In this document: positions 9,112-19,373 of the stretch, piece after piece
Numbering within the stretch: position 1 is the first letter of the stretch
Layout of the letters: every line of letters begins with the position of its first letter
NCBI GenBank assembly: GCA_001838165.1
Contig: KV835914.1
Coordinates: 7,344 to 71,343, forward strand
Direction: 5' to 3'
DNA from: Actinomyces sp. HMSC035G02
GTDB taxonomy: Bacteria > Actinomycetota > Actinomycetes > Actinomycetales > Actinomycetaceae
DNA length: 64,000 nt
Made by a program: the position numbers and the translations under genes
Notes under the pieces: model-generated
Told to the model about the DNA's origin: nothing
Database searches by the model: none
The model's input: only the letters and a program-made list of their open reading frames with translations

Positions 9112-10395
9112 TTACAAATAATCCATCGGTTCAACGTAGCTTCCGTTCTGAATGACACCAAAATGCAGGTGGCATCCGGTCGCGTAGCCGGTCGAGCCAA
9201 CCTCACCCAGCGCGTCGCCCGCGTTCACGTACTGACCCGGGGACACGTACTGAGCCTGCATGTGCAGATATTCAGTGATGACGGAGTTACCGCCGACGAG
9301 GCCGTGGTTGATATCCACGTAGTTGCCCGCCGAATAGTCCGAAGACACCGCATTGACATAGCCCGAGGCAACGGCACGAATGATCGTGCCGCAGTCGGCA
9401 GCCATGTCGGTGCCCGAGTGGCCCTTCATGACGCCCAGCACCGGGTGGTAACGCATACCAAACGGGCTGGTGACGACGATCGGAATGTCGAGGGGGCTGC
9501 GGAAGCCCGAGGCCGACACGTACGAGGCACCCGACGCACGGTTCGCCTCGTCGATGGCGGCCAGCTCCGCGCTGCGTGCCTGGTAGTCGGCTTCCGCCTG
9601 GTCGAGCGAGGCCTGAACCTGGCCCTTCTGAGAGTCCCATTCGGCCTGCTTGGCCTGCGCCTGCGTCTTCAGGTTGTTGAGCTCGGTGAGCTTGGAGTCG
9701 GCCTCATTCTTCGCAGCCTCAGCCTCGGCCTCGGCCTTCGCGGCCTTCTCCTCGAGGTCGGCGATACGCTCCGTGATGGCGTCCTGGCGCGTAGCCTGGG
9801 TCCGCTGGGACGAGGACACGTCCAGCGCGGCCGTCATGGTCTGGCTCTCCGTGCGCAGCGCCATGTCGGCCGCCGCCGCACGGTCGGTGATCGACTCCGT
9901 GCCGCCCGCCGTCAGGGCGACGGCGACCGGGTCGACGTTGCCCTCGCGGTACTTGCGCCGCACGAGGTCGGCGATCGCGCGCTGCGCGTCGTCGGCCTGC
10001 GTGGTCGCCTGGTTCAGCGACTGGTCAATGCGGCTCTGCTCGCCCTGAGCGGCGCTCAGCTCACCCACGATCGTCGCGTGCTCGCGGGACTTCTGGTCGT
10101 AGGTCGCGGTCGCGGACTCGTAGGCGGCCTGGGCCACCGGAATCTGCGCGTTGAGCGACTGCAGGTCGATGAACACCTGGGCGAGCGACGCATCGATGCC
10201 CTCCAGCTGCGACTGCAGAGCGTTGACCGTCGCCTCGGCCTCGGCGGCCGCGTTCGCGGCGGCGTCGCGCTCATCGTCCGCGCGCGCGGGCAGCGCCTGG
10301 CTCATCGCCGCAAACGAGGCGATCGCGAGGGCCAGTGCACCGGCGCGCAGCGCGCGACGACCGGGACGATGCGAGGAGAGGGACATGAGACTCAC
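9112..10395 (-). CDS. Secreted murein hydrolase activator/M23 peptidase with coiled coil
   Basis: The 427-residue protein has a signal peptide (about residues 1-40, ending near PARA-DD), a long Ala/Glu/Gln-rich coiled coil (about 45-260) and a C-terminal LytM/M23 domain. The metal-binding motifs are GHSGTDMAA and HLHFG. It directly follows ftsX, whose extracellular loop is known to control coiled-coil peptidoglycan hydrolases such as EnvC, PcsB and RipC. It is therefore likely the hydrolase or activator gated by FtsEX at the septum. The start overlaps the ftsX stop by four bases. Confidence 0.88.
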   Translation of the reverse strand: MSLMSLSSHRPGRRALRAGALALAIASFAAMSQALPARADDERDAAANAAAEAEATVNALQSQLEGIDASLAQVFIDLQSLNAQIPVAQAAYESATATYDQKSREHATIVGELSAAQGEQSRIDQSLNQATTQADDAQRAIADLVRRKYREGNVDPVAVALTAGGTESITDRAAAADMALRTESQTMTAALDVSSSQRTQATRQDAITERIADLEEKAAKAEAEAEAAKNEADSKLTELNNLKTQAQAKQAEWDSQKGQVQASLDQAEADYQARSAELAAIDEANRASGASYVSASGFRSPLDIPIVVTSPFGMRYHPVLGVMKGHSGTDMAADCGTIIRAVASGYVNAVSSDYSAGNYVDINHGLVGGNSVITEYLHMQAQYVSPGQYVNAGDALGEVGSTGYATGCHLHFGVIQNGSYVEPMDYL

Positions 10396-11306
10396 GCCTT
10401 CGTGTACTTCGCGAGCGAGAACGCCGAGGCAATAACCGCCAGCGCCACCGCCGCCAGGACGAGGATCGGCGTCATGATCGCGACCTCACCCATACCGATA
10501 AAGTTCGTCCACTTAAATGCGGGGGCCATCCACCCCTGGACGATAAAGTGCACACCCGCGAACAGTGTGCCGATCGCGAAGCCGGCGCCCACCAGCGCGG
10601 CGAGCGCGCCCTCGATCATGAAGGGGGCCTGAATAAACAGGTTCGAGGCACCCACGTAACGCATGATCTGGGTTTCCTGCTCACGGCTCATCGCGCTCAG
10701 ACGGATCGTCGTCGAGATCAGCAGAATCGCGGCAACGACCATGATCGCACCGAGGCCCAGGGCCGCCGTGCGGGCGGCGCCCAGCACGCGGAACAGGGGC
10801 TCGACGACCTCACGCTGGTCGCGCACCTCGGACACGCCCGCGGTCCCGGAGAACTCCTCCTTGACCACCGAGTACTGCTCGGGGTTGACCAGCTTGATGC
10901 GGAACGCGAACTGGAGCATGTCCGGCGTGGTCCACTGGGTCAGCGCGTTGTTGCCGTTGAGACGCTGGAAGTTCTCGTATGCCTCTTCCTTCGTCTCCTC
11001 GTACACGTGAGCCACGTACGGGGTCATCTCGGCGGACGCCAGCTTCTGGCGCACCGCGTCGATCTGCGCGTCGGTCGCCTCGGTCGCGTTACAGTTCGCG
11101 GCCGCGTCGTTGATGGCGCACATGTAGATCGTGACCTCGATCTTGTCGTACCACTCCGACTTCATCTTGGACACCTGCATCTGGGTCAGGCCCGCGATGC
11201 CCACGAAGAGAAGGGACACGAAGGTCACGAGGATGACGGCGACGCTCATCGCGCGGTTACGCGACAGGCCCTTGCCGACCTCGGACAGAATAAAACGAAG
11301 CTTCAC
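10392..11306 (-). CDS. ftsX: Cell division protein FtsX
   Basis: FtsX is the membrane half of the FtsEX complex, which couples cytoplasmic ATP hydrolysis to peptidoglycan hydrolases outside. The 304-residue protein has a first membrane helix (residues about 18-42), a large extracellular domain with two cysteines in a short stretch (MCAINDAAANC), and three C-terminal helices in the FtsX/MacB fold. It follows ftsE by a few bases and overlaps the M23 peptidase start, which supports a working trio. Confidence 0.95.
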   Translation of the reverse strand: MKLRFILSEVGKGLSRNRAMSVAVILVTFVSLLFVGIAGLTQMQVSKMKSEWYDKIEVTIYMCAINDAAANCNATEATDAQIDAVRQKLASAEMTPYVAHVYEETKEEAYENFQRLNGNNALTQWTTPDMLQFAFRIKLVNPEQYSVVKEEFSGTAGVSEVRDQREVVEPLFRVLGAARTAALGLGAIMVVAAILLISTTIRLSAMSREQETQIMRYVGASNLFIQAPFMIEGALAALVGAGFAIGTLFAGVHFIVQGWMAPAFKWTNFIGMGEVAIMTPILVLAAVALAVIASAFSLAKYTKA

Positions 11307-11311
11307 TGGTC

Positions 11312-12001
11312 TTACCTCCCGGCCCCGTAGACGCCGCGGTTCTGGTCGCGCACGACGTCGCCGCTGGCGAGCTCGATGACGCGCTTACGCATCTGGTTCA
11401 CGATGTCCGCATCGTGGGTAGCCATGACGACGGTCGTGCCCGTGCGATTGATTCGGTCGAGGAGACGCATGATGCCCAGCGACGTCTCCGGGTCAAGGTT
11501 GCCGGTGGGCTCGTCCGCGAGCAGCAGCTCGGGGCGGTTCACCATGGCGCGCGCGATAGCGACACGCTGTTCCTCACCGCCGGACAGCTCGTGCGGCAGG
11601 CGCGATTCCTTGCCGGACAGGCCCACCAGCTCGAGGGCGTCCGGGACGGCCGTCTCGATCGCGTGACGAGGCTTGCCGATGACCTGCATGGCCAGGGCGA
11701 CGTTCTCGTACACGGTCTTGGAGGGCAGCAGTCGGAAGTCCTGGAAGACCGTGCCGATCTGGCGGCGCAGCTTCGGAACCGCCCACGTGGACAGCTTGGA
11801 CACGTCCTTGCCGAGCACCCACACCTTGCCGCTGGTCGCCTTCATTTCGCGCATGACGAGCTGCAGGAACGTGGACTTGCCGGAACCCGACTTGCCGACG
11901 AGGAACACGAATTCTTCGCGTTCCACCTCCAGCGAGACGTGGTCCAGCGCGGGCTGGGCACCTGGCGTGTACACCATGGTGACATCTTCAAAACGAATCA
12001 T
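11312..12001 (-). CDS. ftsE: Cell division ATP-binding protein FtsE
   Basis: FtsE is the ABC ATPase of FtsEX. The 229-residue protein has Walker [10 protein letters not shown] (about residues 36-44), the signature LSGGEEQR, Walker B LLLADEP and the H-loop MATHD. It starts with [11 protein letters not shown], as actinobacterial FtsE does. The order ftsE-ftsX-peptidase-smpB is the usual actinobacterial arrangement. The gene is separated from prfB by about 190 bp holding a strong hairpin, so it probably has its own promoter. Confidence 0.96.
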   Translation of the reverse strand: MIRFEDVTMVYTPGAQPALDHVSLEVEREEFVFLVGKSGSGKSTFLQLVMREMKATSGKVWVLGKDVSKLSTWAVPKLRRQIGTVFQDFRLLPSKTVYENVALAMQVIGKPRHAIETAVPDALELVGLSGKESRLPHELSGGEEQRVAIARAMVNRPELLLADEPTGNLDPETSLGIMRLLDRINRTGTTVVMATHDADIVNQMRKRVIELASGDVVRDQNRGVYGAGR

Positions 12002-12131
12002 GGGACCGTCCGATCGGGGTCAATAGTCCCTGTCAGATTAGGTAACGATCGGGTCACGACCCGGCTGCGACACGCGGAAAACAGGCGGTGTGGCGCTCAG
12101 CCCTCCACCTGAGGGGGCTTGGACATACGCG

Positions 12132-12171
12132 CGGCCCCGGCCTCGTTCATAAATCGACGAGGCCGGGGCCG
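12132..12171 (-). terminator. Terminator after prfB
   Basis: A perfect 15-base-pair inverted repeat (12132-12146 with 12157-12171; arm ACGAGGCCGGGGCCG and its complement) surrounds a 10-nt loop. It lies just downstream of prfB and before ftsE. The same 15-mer arm recurs at 27732. Confidence 0.8.
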
Positions 12172-12190
12172 GGTTGCGCGAAGGTGAGAC

Positions 12191-13312
12191 TCAGTCCTGA
12201 GCGGCCTTCTGCTCGTTCTTACGCCAGCGGATGCCGGCGTTGATGAAGCCGTCGATGTCGCCATCGAAAACGGACTGGGGGTTACCGGACTCATACTCGG
12301 TGCGCAGGTCCTTGACCATCTGATACGGCTGGAGGACGTAGGAGCGCATCTGGTCGCCCCACGACGCCTTGACGTCGCCGGCGAGTTCCTTCTTCTTCGC
12401 CTGCTCTTCCTCGTGGCGCAGCACGAGGAGGCGGGACTGCAGGACTCGCAGGGCGGCCGCACGGTTCTGGATCTGGGACTTCTCATCCTGCATGGACACG
12501 ACGATGCCCGTGGGGATGTGGGTCATGCGCACGGCCGAGTCGGTCGTGTTCACGGACTGGCCGCCGGGGCCCGAGGAACGGAAGACATCCACCTTCAGCT
12601 CGGACTCGGGGATCTCAATGTGATCCGTGGTCTCAATGAGGGGGATGACCTCGACGGCCGCGAAGGACGTCTGGCGGCGACCCTGGTTGTCGAAGGGGCT
12701 AATACGCACGAGGCGGTGGGTGCCGGCCTCGACGCTCAGCGTGCCGTAGGCGTAGGGGGCCTGAACCTCGAAGGTCGCCGACTTCAGGCCAGCCTCTTCC
12801 GCGTAGGAGGTGTCCATGACCTTCGTCGGGTAGCCGTGACGCTCCGCCCAGCGCAGGTACATGCGCAGCAGGATCTCGGCGAAGTCGGCGGCGTCCACAC
12901 CGCCCGCGCCGCTTCGGATCGTGATGACGGCGTTGCGCTCGTCGTACTCGCCGTCCAGCAGCGTGCGGATCTCCAGGTCACCCAGGTCCTTACGCAGCTT
13001 CTCCAGGTCAGCCTCGGCCTCGGCAAGGATGTCAGCGCTCTCGTCCGGGTCCTCGGCGGCCATGTCCACCATGGCCTCCAGGTCGTCGATGCGCTCGCTC
13101 ATCTGCGTGACGCGGTCGAGCTCGCTCTGGCGGTGGCTGAGCGCACTCGTGACAGCCTGGGCGGCGCTCGGGTCGTCCCACAGGTCGGGCGCGGCCGCCT
13201 TCTCATTCAGCTCGGCGATCTGAGCGCGCAGCTTGTCCGGCTGCACGACCGCGAGGATGTTCTCCATCGTGGTGCGCAGGGACGGGATCTCTTCAGAAAA
13301 TTCAATGGCCAC
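12191..13312 (-). CDS. prfB: Peptide chain release factor 2
   Basis: RF2 recognises UGA and UAA stop codons and triggers peptide release. The protein carries the stop-recognition tripeptide SPF (in RISPFDNQG) and the catalytic GGQ (in SGPGGQSVN). I chose the GTG at 13312, which gives a 373-residue protein starting VAIEFSEEI, the normal RF2 length; longer in-frame starts add an unrelated Arg-rich leader. No programmed frameshift site is present, since the frame is continuous. A hairpin follows the gene. Confidence 0.95.
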   Translation of the reverse strand: MAIEFSEEIPSLRTTMENILAVVQPDKLRAQIAELNEKAAAPDLWDDPSAAQAVTSALSHRQSELDRVTQMSERIDDLEAMVDMAAEDPDESADILAEAEADLEKLRKDLGDLEIRTLLDGEYDERNAVITIRSGAGGVDAADFAEILLRMYLRWAERHGYPTKVMDTSYAEEAGLKSATFEVQAPYAYGTLSVEAGTHRLVRISPFDNQGRRQTSFAAVEVIPLIETTDHIEIPESELKVDVFRSSGPGGQSVNTTDSAVRMTHIPTGIVVSMQDEKSQIQNRAAALRVLQSRLLVLRHEEEQAKKKELAGDVKASWGDQMRSYVLQPYQMVKDLRTEYESGNPQSVFDGDIDGFINAGIRWRKNEQKAAQD

Positions 13313-13401
13313 CCATCCAGGGTAGCGGATCGGGCCGCCAACGAGGAACGCTACGGCGCTGTGGTGGCAGGGCTTACTCCCCCGCCAGCGGCAGATACGA
13401 C

Positions 13402-13434
13402 GGTGCCCCGACGCCAATACGACGCCGGGGCACC
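13402..13434 (-). terminator. Terminator after gdhA
   Basis: GGTGCCCCG (13402-13410) pairs with CGGGGCACC (13426-13434) immediately downstream of the glutamate dehydrogenase stop. Confidence 0.65.
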
Positions 13435-13447
13435 CACAAGAAGCGGA

Positions 13448-14812
<1,365 letters not shown>

Positions 14813-14881
14813 CTAAAGTTTACGTTTCGTTTACCCATCATTCCCTCACCATCCCACAATGTGACCGTCTCGGACGTCACT

Positions 14882-15325
14882 TTAGGGCGCCCCCTGCACC
14901 CCACGCAGGCGCGCACTCGAGGTTCTCACCAGCTCGGGAACCACCGCGCTGCGCAGCACCGGAGGCAGGAGGGAGACCCTCGGATGCGCCCTCACGCCAA
15001 CCTCCAGCTCCCCGCTACTCATGCTCACCCAGGAGACGCTCACCCCGTCCCCAACCCGACACGTCGAGTCCGACAGCGCCGCGAGCGCGCGGTCGACGCG
15101 AGAGCTCGCCGTCTCCTTGTCAACCCCAAGGTTTCCTCCCGCGAATACCGTGGACGCGGAGGCGCCCGACACCCCGGCGCTCGCCAGGGCGTCGGCGCAG
15201 GACACGAGGCGCCGGTCCTGCATCGCAACCTCGGTGAGCGCGATCGACACGACGAGCAGCAGACACACGAAAGCGCATCCCGCGCACATGAGAATACCGA
15301 CGCGTCCGTCCTCTCCCTCATTCAC
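14882..15325 (-). CDS. Tad pilus-associated TadE/F-like protein (last gene)
   Basis: From the GTG at 15325 this is a 147-residue protein that starts with a short Asp/Glu-rich segment, then one membrane helix (about residues 10-32) and an extracytoplasmic domain with two cysteines (VSCADAL and STCRVG). It resembles the Rv3654c type of helicase/secretion-neighbourhood or TadE-like minor pilins in actinobacterial Tad loci. The start overlaps the stop of the upstream TadE-like gene by eight bases. Exact role in pilus assembly is inferred from position. Confidence 0.68.
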   Translation of the reverse strand: MNEGEDGRVGILMCAGCAFVCLLLVVSIALTEVAMQDRRLVSCADALASAGVSGASASTVFAGGNLGVDKETASSRVDRALAALSDSTCRVGDGVSVSWVSMSSGELEVGVRAHPRVSLLPPVLRSAVVPELVRTSSARLRGVQGAP

Positions 15326-15716
15326 GGGCGACCACCTCCCGCACGGGCGCGCGGGCACTCGAGGAGACACCCACGCCGACTCCGCCGAGCCAGGAGGGCA
15401 TGAAGGGCAGCGGGACCTGCACGGACACGCGAACGTCGACAGCCCCATCCCCCGCCTGGCAGTCATCGCACGTCGCGGCCACCTCGGGCTCCGCGTTCAC
15501 GCCGAAATCCTCGACGATGAGGGTCACGGCATGGGAGGCATCAGCCGTTCGTTCCGGGTCCTCGGCGAGGATGCGTGCAGCCTCGCGGGCCCCCGCGTCC
15601 ACCGCCATGGCACCGGCGCTCACCTGGCCGATCGCGAGCACGATGTAGAGCACCGGGATCACGACGACGACGAGGATCCCGAGGAATTCGACGCTGGCGT
15701 CTCCGCGCTCGCTCAC
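15318..15716 (-). CDS. TadE-like minor pilin
   Basis: The GTG at 15716 overlaps the upstream TGA in a GTGA junction and gives 132 residues starting SERGDASVEFLGI, the TadE-type N-terminus: a charged patch with the Glu of the pilin motif, then a hydrophobic helix (about residues 9-33). A pair of cysteines in CDDC suggests a disulfide outside the cell. TadE-type pseudopilins are thought to prime or regulate Flp pilus assembly. A longer ATG start at 15755 is less likely because it would overlap the upstream gene by more than 40 bases. Confidence 0.78.
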   Translation of the reverse strand: MSERGDASVEFLGILVVVVIPVLYIVLAIGQVSAGAMAVDAGAREAARILAEDPERTADASHAVTLIVEDFGVNAEPEVAATCDDCQAGDGAVDVRVSVQVPLPFMPSWLGGVGVGVSSSARAPVREVVARE

Positions 15717-16102
15717 GGCCCCTCCACCAGGGCGCGCCCGCGCACGGTCAGCCACCTCGGCCCGAGTCCTCCGACGAGCGGCAGGCGCGTGCGCACGGTG
15801 ACGGTGAGGACGTCGACGCCCGCGTCGCTCTGGCGATCCACGGTAATCTCGCGGTCCTTCGCCGCCCCCACGAGGGAGTCGAGGAGTTCGCCCGTGCGGG
15901 CCCGGGCCTCGTCCTCGTCCCCTCCGAGCAGGCCGCCACGGCGCGCACCCTCGGACGCCGCGCTCACGCTCATCGTGCGCACGTGCGAAGCGAAGGCCAG
16001 CTGAACGAGCAGGAGGATGACGAGGACGACGAGGCCCTGGACGAGGACCGTCGAGACGACCTCGGATCCCTCCTCAGATGCCCGCAATCGAGTCCATCGC
16101 AC
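15713..16102 (-). CDS. TadE/TadG-like pilus protein
   Basis: The protein has the TadE-type arrangement: an acidic patch (EEGSEVVST) leading into a single hydrophobic helix (VLVQGLVVLVILLLVQLAF) and a small extracytoplasmic domain. I prefer the GTG at 16102, which sits about nine bases after a GGAG ribosome site and gives 129 residues. The frame is open further upstream to an ATG at 16153, inside the preceding small gene. It is the first of three tandem TadE/F-like genes, all coupled by overlaps. Confidence 0.72.
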   Translation of the reverse strand: MRWTRLRASEEGSEVVSTVLVQGLVVLVILLLVQLAFASHVRTMSVSAASEGARRGGLLGGDEDEARARTGELLDSLVGAAKDREITVDRQSDAGVDVLTVTVRTRLPLVGGLGPRWLTVRGRALVEGP

Positions 16103-16244
16103 GGTTAAAGATCTCCACGAGCCGCTCCGAGGCGACGCCCCAGATGAGGACAACGAGCGCGGCCGTCATGAGGGTGATGAGGACCCACCCGGGCACGTCG
16201 CCACGCTCCCCGAGGGGAGCCTTCCTGAGAAAGAGTTTCTTCAT
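16074..16244 (-). CDS. Small pilin-like peptide of the Tad locus
   Basis: This 56-residue gene lies between tadC and the TadE-like genes, exactly where Flp pilin or the DUF4244-type peptide is found in actinobacterial Tad loci. It has a basic N-terminus (MKKLFLRKAPLGERGD), one hydrophobic helix (about residues 19-39) and a short amphipathic end (RLVEIFNRAMDSIAGI). It lacks the EY pair of canonical Flp prepilins, so processing by a TadV-type peptidase is uncertain. An AAGGAA ribosome site precedes the ATG. The next gene starts inside it. Confidence 0.72.
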   Translation of the reverse strand: MKKLFLRKAPLGERGDVPGWVLITLMTAALVVLIWGVASERLVEIFNRAMDSIAGI

Positions 16245-16259
16245 GACTATTTCCTTCCT

Positions 16260-17156
16260 TCACGGGGTGAAATCCAGGGCGATAAGCCCCGGGTAGAGGG
16301 CGAACATGACGGTGACGGGCAGGATGAGGAAGACGACGGGCAGGAGCATCGCAATCTCGCGGCGCCCACCCTCCTCCATGAGGGCGGCGAGGGATCGTTC
16401 ACGCTGGTCCCGGGCCTGGTCGTGCAGGACAGCAGCCAGGGGCGAACCGCGCTCGATCGCCGTGGTGAGCGTGCGGCTCAGGCGCGTGAGGGCCGGAGAT
16501 TCGGTGCGCTCGACGAGGTCGGCGAGAGCGCGCACGGAGGGCGTGCCGTTGCGGATGTGCCCGGCGGTCAGCAACAGCTCTGCTCCGAGGGGGCCTCCCG
16601 CGCACCCGGCGACGCGCTCGATGGCGGCGGGGATCGACTCGCCGGCGGCCACCGCGAGCGCGAGGAGTTCCGAGCAGTCGGGCACGGCGGCATCGATCGC
16701 GCGCTGTCGGGCTCGGGCGCGCACGGTGAGGAAGCGGTCCATGCCGGCGACCCCGAGGAGAGTTCCGACGAGCGCGCAGGCACACAGGGGAACGAGGGAG
16801 GCGCGCAGGGATGAGGCGTGGCGCGCGGCAACGAGAGCGCATGCGGCGACGAAGCCTGCGACCCCCGCGACCGCCTGGCGCAGCCGGAAGACGGACACGT
16901 CCGGATTCATGCCGGCCAGGGCGAGCCTGCGGGCCACGGATTCGCTGGTGGATCCCAGAGTATCGAGGGTGGAGGCGCCCACGCGGCGCGCCCACGCGGC
17001 GAGCGCAGAGGGCGGGCGCTCCTGCACGCGCCCCTGCGCGACGCGATCAACGAAGGAGGGACGGCGCGCGAGGGCGGCGGCCAGGATAAGGACGAGGCCC
17101 GCGCCGGCGACGAGGGCAGCGGCCAAGTCGAGGGCTCGCAATGTCCACGGATTCAT
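16260..17156 (-). CDS. tadC: Tad pilus inner-membrane protein TadC (T2SSF domain)
   Basis: From the ATG at 17156, which overlaps the tadB stop in an ATGA junction, the protein has 298 residues. It has an N-terminal membrane helix, a central pair of helices and a C-terminal T2SSF domain ending in two hydrophobic stretches (LLPVVFLILPVTVMFALYPG). TadB and TadC together form the membrane platform on which the TadA motor acts. A longer upstream start would run into tadB and is rejected. Confidence 0.85.
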   Translation of the reverse strand: MNPWTLRALDLAAALVAGAGLVLILAAALARRPSFVDRVAQGRVQERPPSALAAWARRVGASTLDTLGSTSESVARRLALAGMNPDVSVFRLRQAVAGVAGFVAACALVAARHASSLRASLVPLCACALVGTLLGVAGMDRFLTVRARARQRAIDAAVPDCSELLALAVAAGESIPAAIERVAGCAGGPLGAELLLTAGHIRNGTPSVRALADLVERTESPALTRLSRTLTTAIERGSPLAAVLHDQARDQRERSLAALMEEGGRREIAMLLPVVFLILPVTVMFALYPGLIALDFTP

Positions 17157-18019
17157 CGCGCGCCCCCAAGGTTCCTCGGGTCGGTGCTCAGGCGGCCCAT
17201 GGCCTTCATGATCAGGTAGGCGATGACGCAGATGCCGGCCCCCGAGCACAGGACCGCGATACCGCCCGGCGAGTTCCAGACGCTCGCGCTGGCCCCACCT
17301 CCCGACAGGAGGAGCAGGACGATCCAGGGGGCCGCGAGGCCAAGGCGGGCGGCACCCACCGTCCAGGATTGACGCGCCTCGAGTTCTCCGCGCACGCGCG
17401 CATCCTCGCGCAGCAGCGAGGCGAGGTCTTGAAGCAGGCGGGTCAGGTCCGCCCCGCCAACGGATCGAGCAATGCGCAGCGCCTCGACGATGCGGTCGGC
17501 GACAGGGTCGGCGACCGTCTCTTTCATCGTGTCAAGGGCGAGCTCGAAACGGCCGTTAGCGCTGTAATCCCGCGAGAATGCGTCGAAGGCGAAGCGCACG
17601 GGGACGGGCCCCTCCTCGGCAAGGTCGCAGAGCACTTGGGGCAGCGCCGTGCCCGCGCGCACGCCGGACACCATGGCGTCGATGACCTCCGGCCAGGCGG
17701 CCCTCACGGTTTTCGCATGCGCGCCGAGGCGGGAGACCACCCACGCGTAGGGCAGGAACGCGACGCCGATGGAGACGATGAGGGCGACCGGCCAGGCTCC
17801 CGTGACGGCCAGGATGATGAGCGCGACGACGCTTCCGATGGCGAGGCTCAGCGCGACGAGGCGCAGGGCGGTCAGGCCGGGGATGCGGGCACGGGACACA
17901 TCCTCGCGCAGGCGCTTCCACGGCCCCCACGGACGCCACTCCGGGGGCGGCGTGAACCAGGGGGACACGGCCAGGACGAGGCCGATCCCGAACACGAGCC
18001 CGCACACGATCGCGATCAC
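17153..18019 (-). CDS. tadB: Tad pilus inner-membrane protein TadB (T2SSF domain)
   Basis: From the GTG at 18019, overlapping the tadA stop as GTGA, the protein has 288 residues. It starts with a membrane helix (VIAIVCGLVFGIGLVLAV), has a middle hydrophobic pair, a T2SSF cytoplasmic domain with the typical GTALPQVLCDLAEEGP segment, and C-terminal helices. It is one half of the TadBC platform. Upstream in-frame codons give an Arg/Pro-rich stretch that is the shadow of tadA. Confidence 0.85.
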   Translation of the reverse strand: MIAIVCGLVFGIGLVLAVSPWFTPPPEWRPWGPWKRLREDVSRARIPGLTALRLVALSLAIGSVVALIILAVTGAWPVALIVSIGVAFLPYAWVVSRLGAHAKTVRAAWPEVIDAMVSGVRAGTALPQVLCDLAEEGPVPVRFAFDAFSRDYSANGRFELALDTMKETVADPVADRIVEALRIARSVGGADLTRLLQDLASLLREDARVRGELEARQSWTVGAARLGLAAPWIVLLLLSGGGASASVWNSPGGIAVLCSGAGICVIAYLIMKAMGRLSTDPRNLGGAR

Positions 18020-19230
18020 GCCGGACTCCAATCCAGAAGGGAAGCAAGGTGGAAGCCGCAGGCAGCAAAACGATCGTGCAGGTCCAGGCCGCCGGCGCCT
18101 CGGACGCACCGGCACCCATCGAAGCGGAAGAGGGTGGCAGTCTCGATCCGGTTTCCTTCGACACGCCCCGGGACCGCCATGATCTCGGCGACGTGGCGCT
18201 GCCCGTCCGCGCCGCGCTCGACGTGACACACGAGGTCGATGGACGAGGCCAGGGTCGGGGTCACGAATCCCGTCGTCACGTTTTCACCGGCAAGCAGGGG
18301 CAGAATCGACAGCTTGTCGAGGGCCTCGCGAGCCGAGTTCGCGTGCACCGTCGCCATTCCCGGCACCCCCGCGTTGAGGGCCACCAGCAGGTCGAGGGCT
18401 TCCGGGCCTCGAACCTCTCCGACGATCAGGTACTCGGGGCGCATACGCAGCGATTCGCGCACGAGGTCGCGCAGCGTAATCTCGCCCGTCCCCTCTGCGC
18501 CGGCCGGTCGCGTCTGCATCGCGACGTGGTCCCAGTTGGCCAGGCCAAGCTCGAAGACCTCCTCGCAGGAGATGACGCGGCGCGACCTGGGTAGCTCCCC
18601 CGCGAGCGCGCGCAGCAGCGTCGTCTTGCCGGCTTGTGTGCCGCCCGAGACGAGGACGGAGAGTCCCACGGAGACGGCGGCAGCCAAAAAATCCCTCATT
18701 GGAGGGGCTAGCATGTCGACCGCGACCAGGTCATCCAGGGTGCGGGCGCGCTGGATGTGCTTGCGGATGTTGACGCTCCACGACGATCCCGTGACGGGCG
18801 GAATGACGACGTGGAGGCGCTCCCCTCCCGCGAGCATCGCGTCCACGAAGGGGCTGGACAGGTCGAGCCTGCGCCCGGAGTGGTGGAGCATACGCTCGAC
18901 GAGGGCACGCACATCCTCGTCGGTGAGGATCAGACTCGTCAGCTCGGCAACGCCCGAGCGGGCCACGAACACTCGCGAGGCCGCGTTGATCCAGATTTCC
19001 TCGACCGAAGGATCGTCCATGAGCGCCTGAAGCGGGCCAAGGCCGCAGATGTCGTCCATAAGGTCCGCTTCGACCTGTTCGCGGGCCGCGGGCAGCAGGT
19101 CGGGCGCAAACCTGTCGATGGCACGGTGAATGAGCAGACGCACGGATTTGGGGTCTCGGGCCGCGTCGACTCCGCTCGCGGCTAAGTCCTCGCGCACCCG
19201 TGCGGCGAGCACGCGCGTCGTGGCTTCCAT
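18016..19230 (-). CDS. tadA: Tad pilus assembly ATPase TadA/CpaF
   Basis: TadA is the secretion ATPase that powers Flp pilus assembly. The 404-residue protein has the CpaF N-terminal region, Walker A SGGTQAGKTT (about residues 195-204), an Asp-box-like EEVFELGL, Walker B YLIVGEVRGPEALD and the His-box MATVHANS. The ATG follows a strong AAGGAGG site at seven bases and opens the Tad operon. No tadZ, prepilin peptidase or secretin-type gene is in the window, so pilus biogenesis must use genes elsewhere or be incomplete. Confidence 0.93.
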   Translation of the reverse strand: MEATTRVLAARVREDLAASGVDAARDPKSVRLLIHRAIDRFAPDLLPAAREQVEADLMDDICGLGPLQALMDDPSVEEIWINAASRVFVARSGVAELTSLILTDEDVRALVERMLHHSGRRLDLSSPFVDAMLAGGERLHVVIPPVTGSSWSVNIRKHIQRARTLDDLVAVDMLAPPMRDFLAAAVSVGLSVLVSGGTQAGKTTLLRALAGELPRSRRVISCEEVFELGLANWDHVAMQTRPAGAEGTGEITLRDLVRESLRMRPEYLIVGEVRGPEALDLLVALNAGVPGMATVHANSAREALDKLSILPLLAGENVTTGFVTPTLASSIDLVCHVERGADGQRHVAEIMAVPGRVEGNRIETATLFRFDGCRCVRGAGGLDLHDRFAACGFHLASLLDWSPA

Positions 19231-19373
19231 CGCTGTGCCTCCTTGCTACAGACCGAGCCAATGTGTCGAAAGTAACAGAGTTTTTCGGCAAGGAGCAAAC
19301 CCACATCCATCCAATCCTCCTCGCGCCCGCGCGGGGAAGAGCGCCTGGGCCCAGGCCGCGATACGTTAAGGCA

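Noticed and set aside
12191..13417. Programmed frameshift in prfB, or a longer N-terminus
   Set aside because: The RF2 frame is continuous from a GTG at 13312, and upstream codons give an unrelated Arg-rich sequence.
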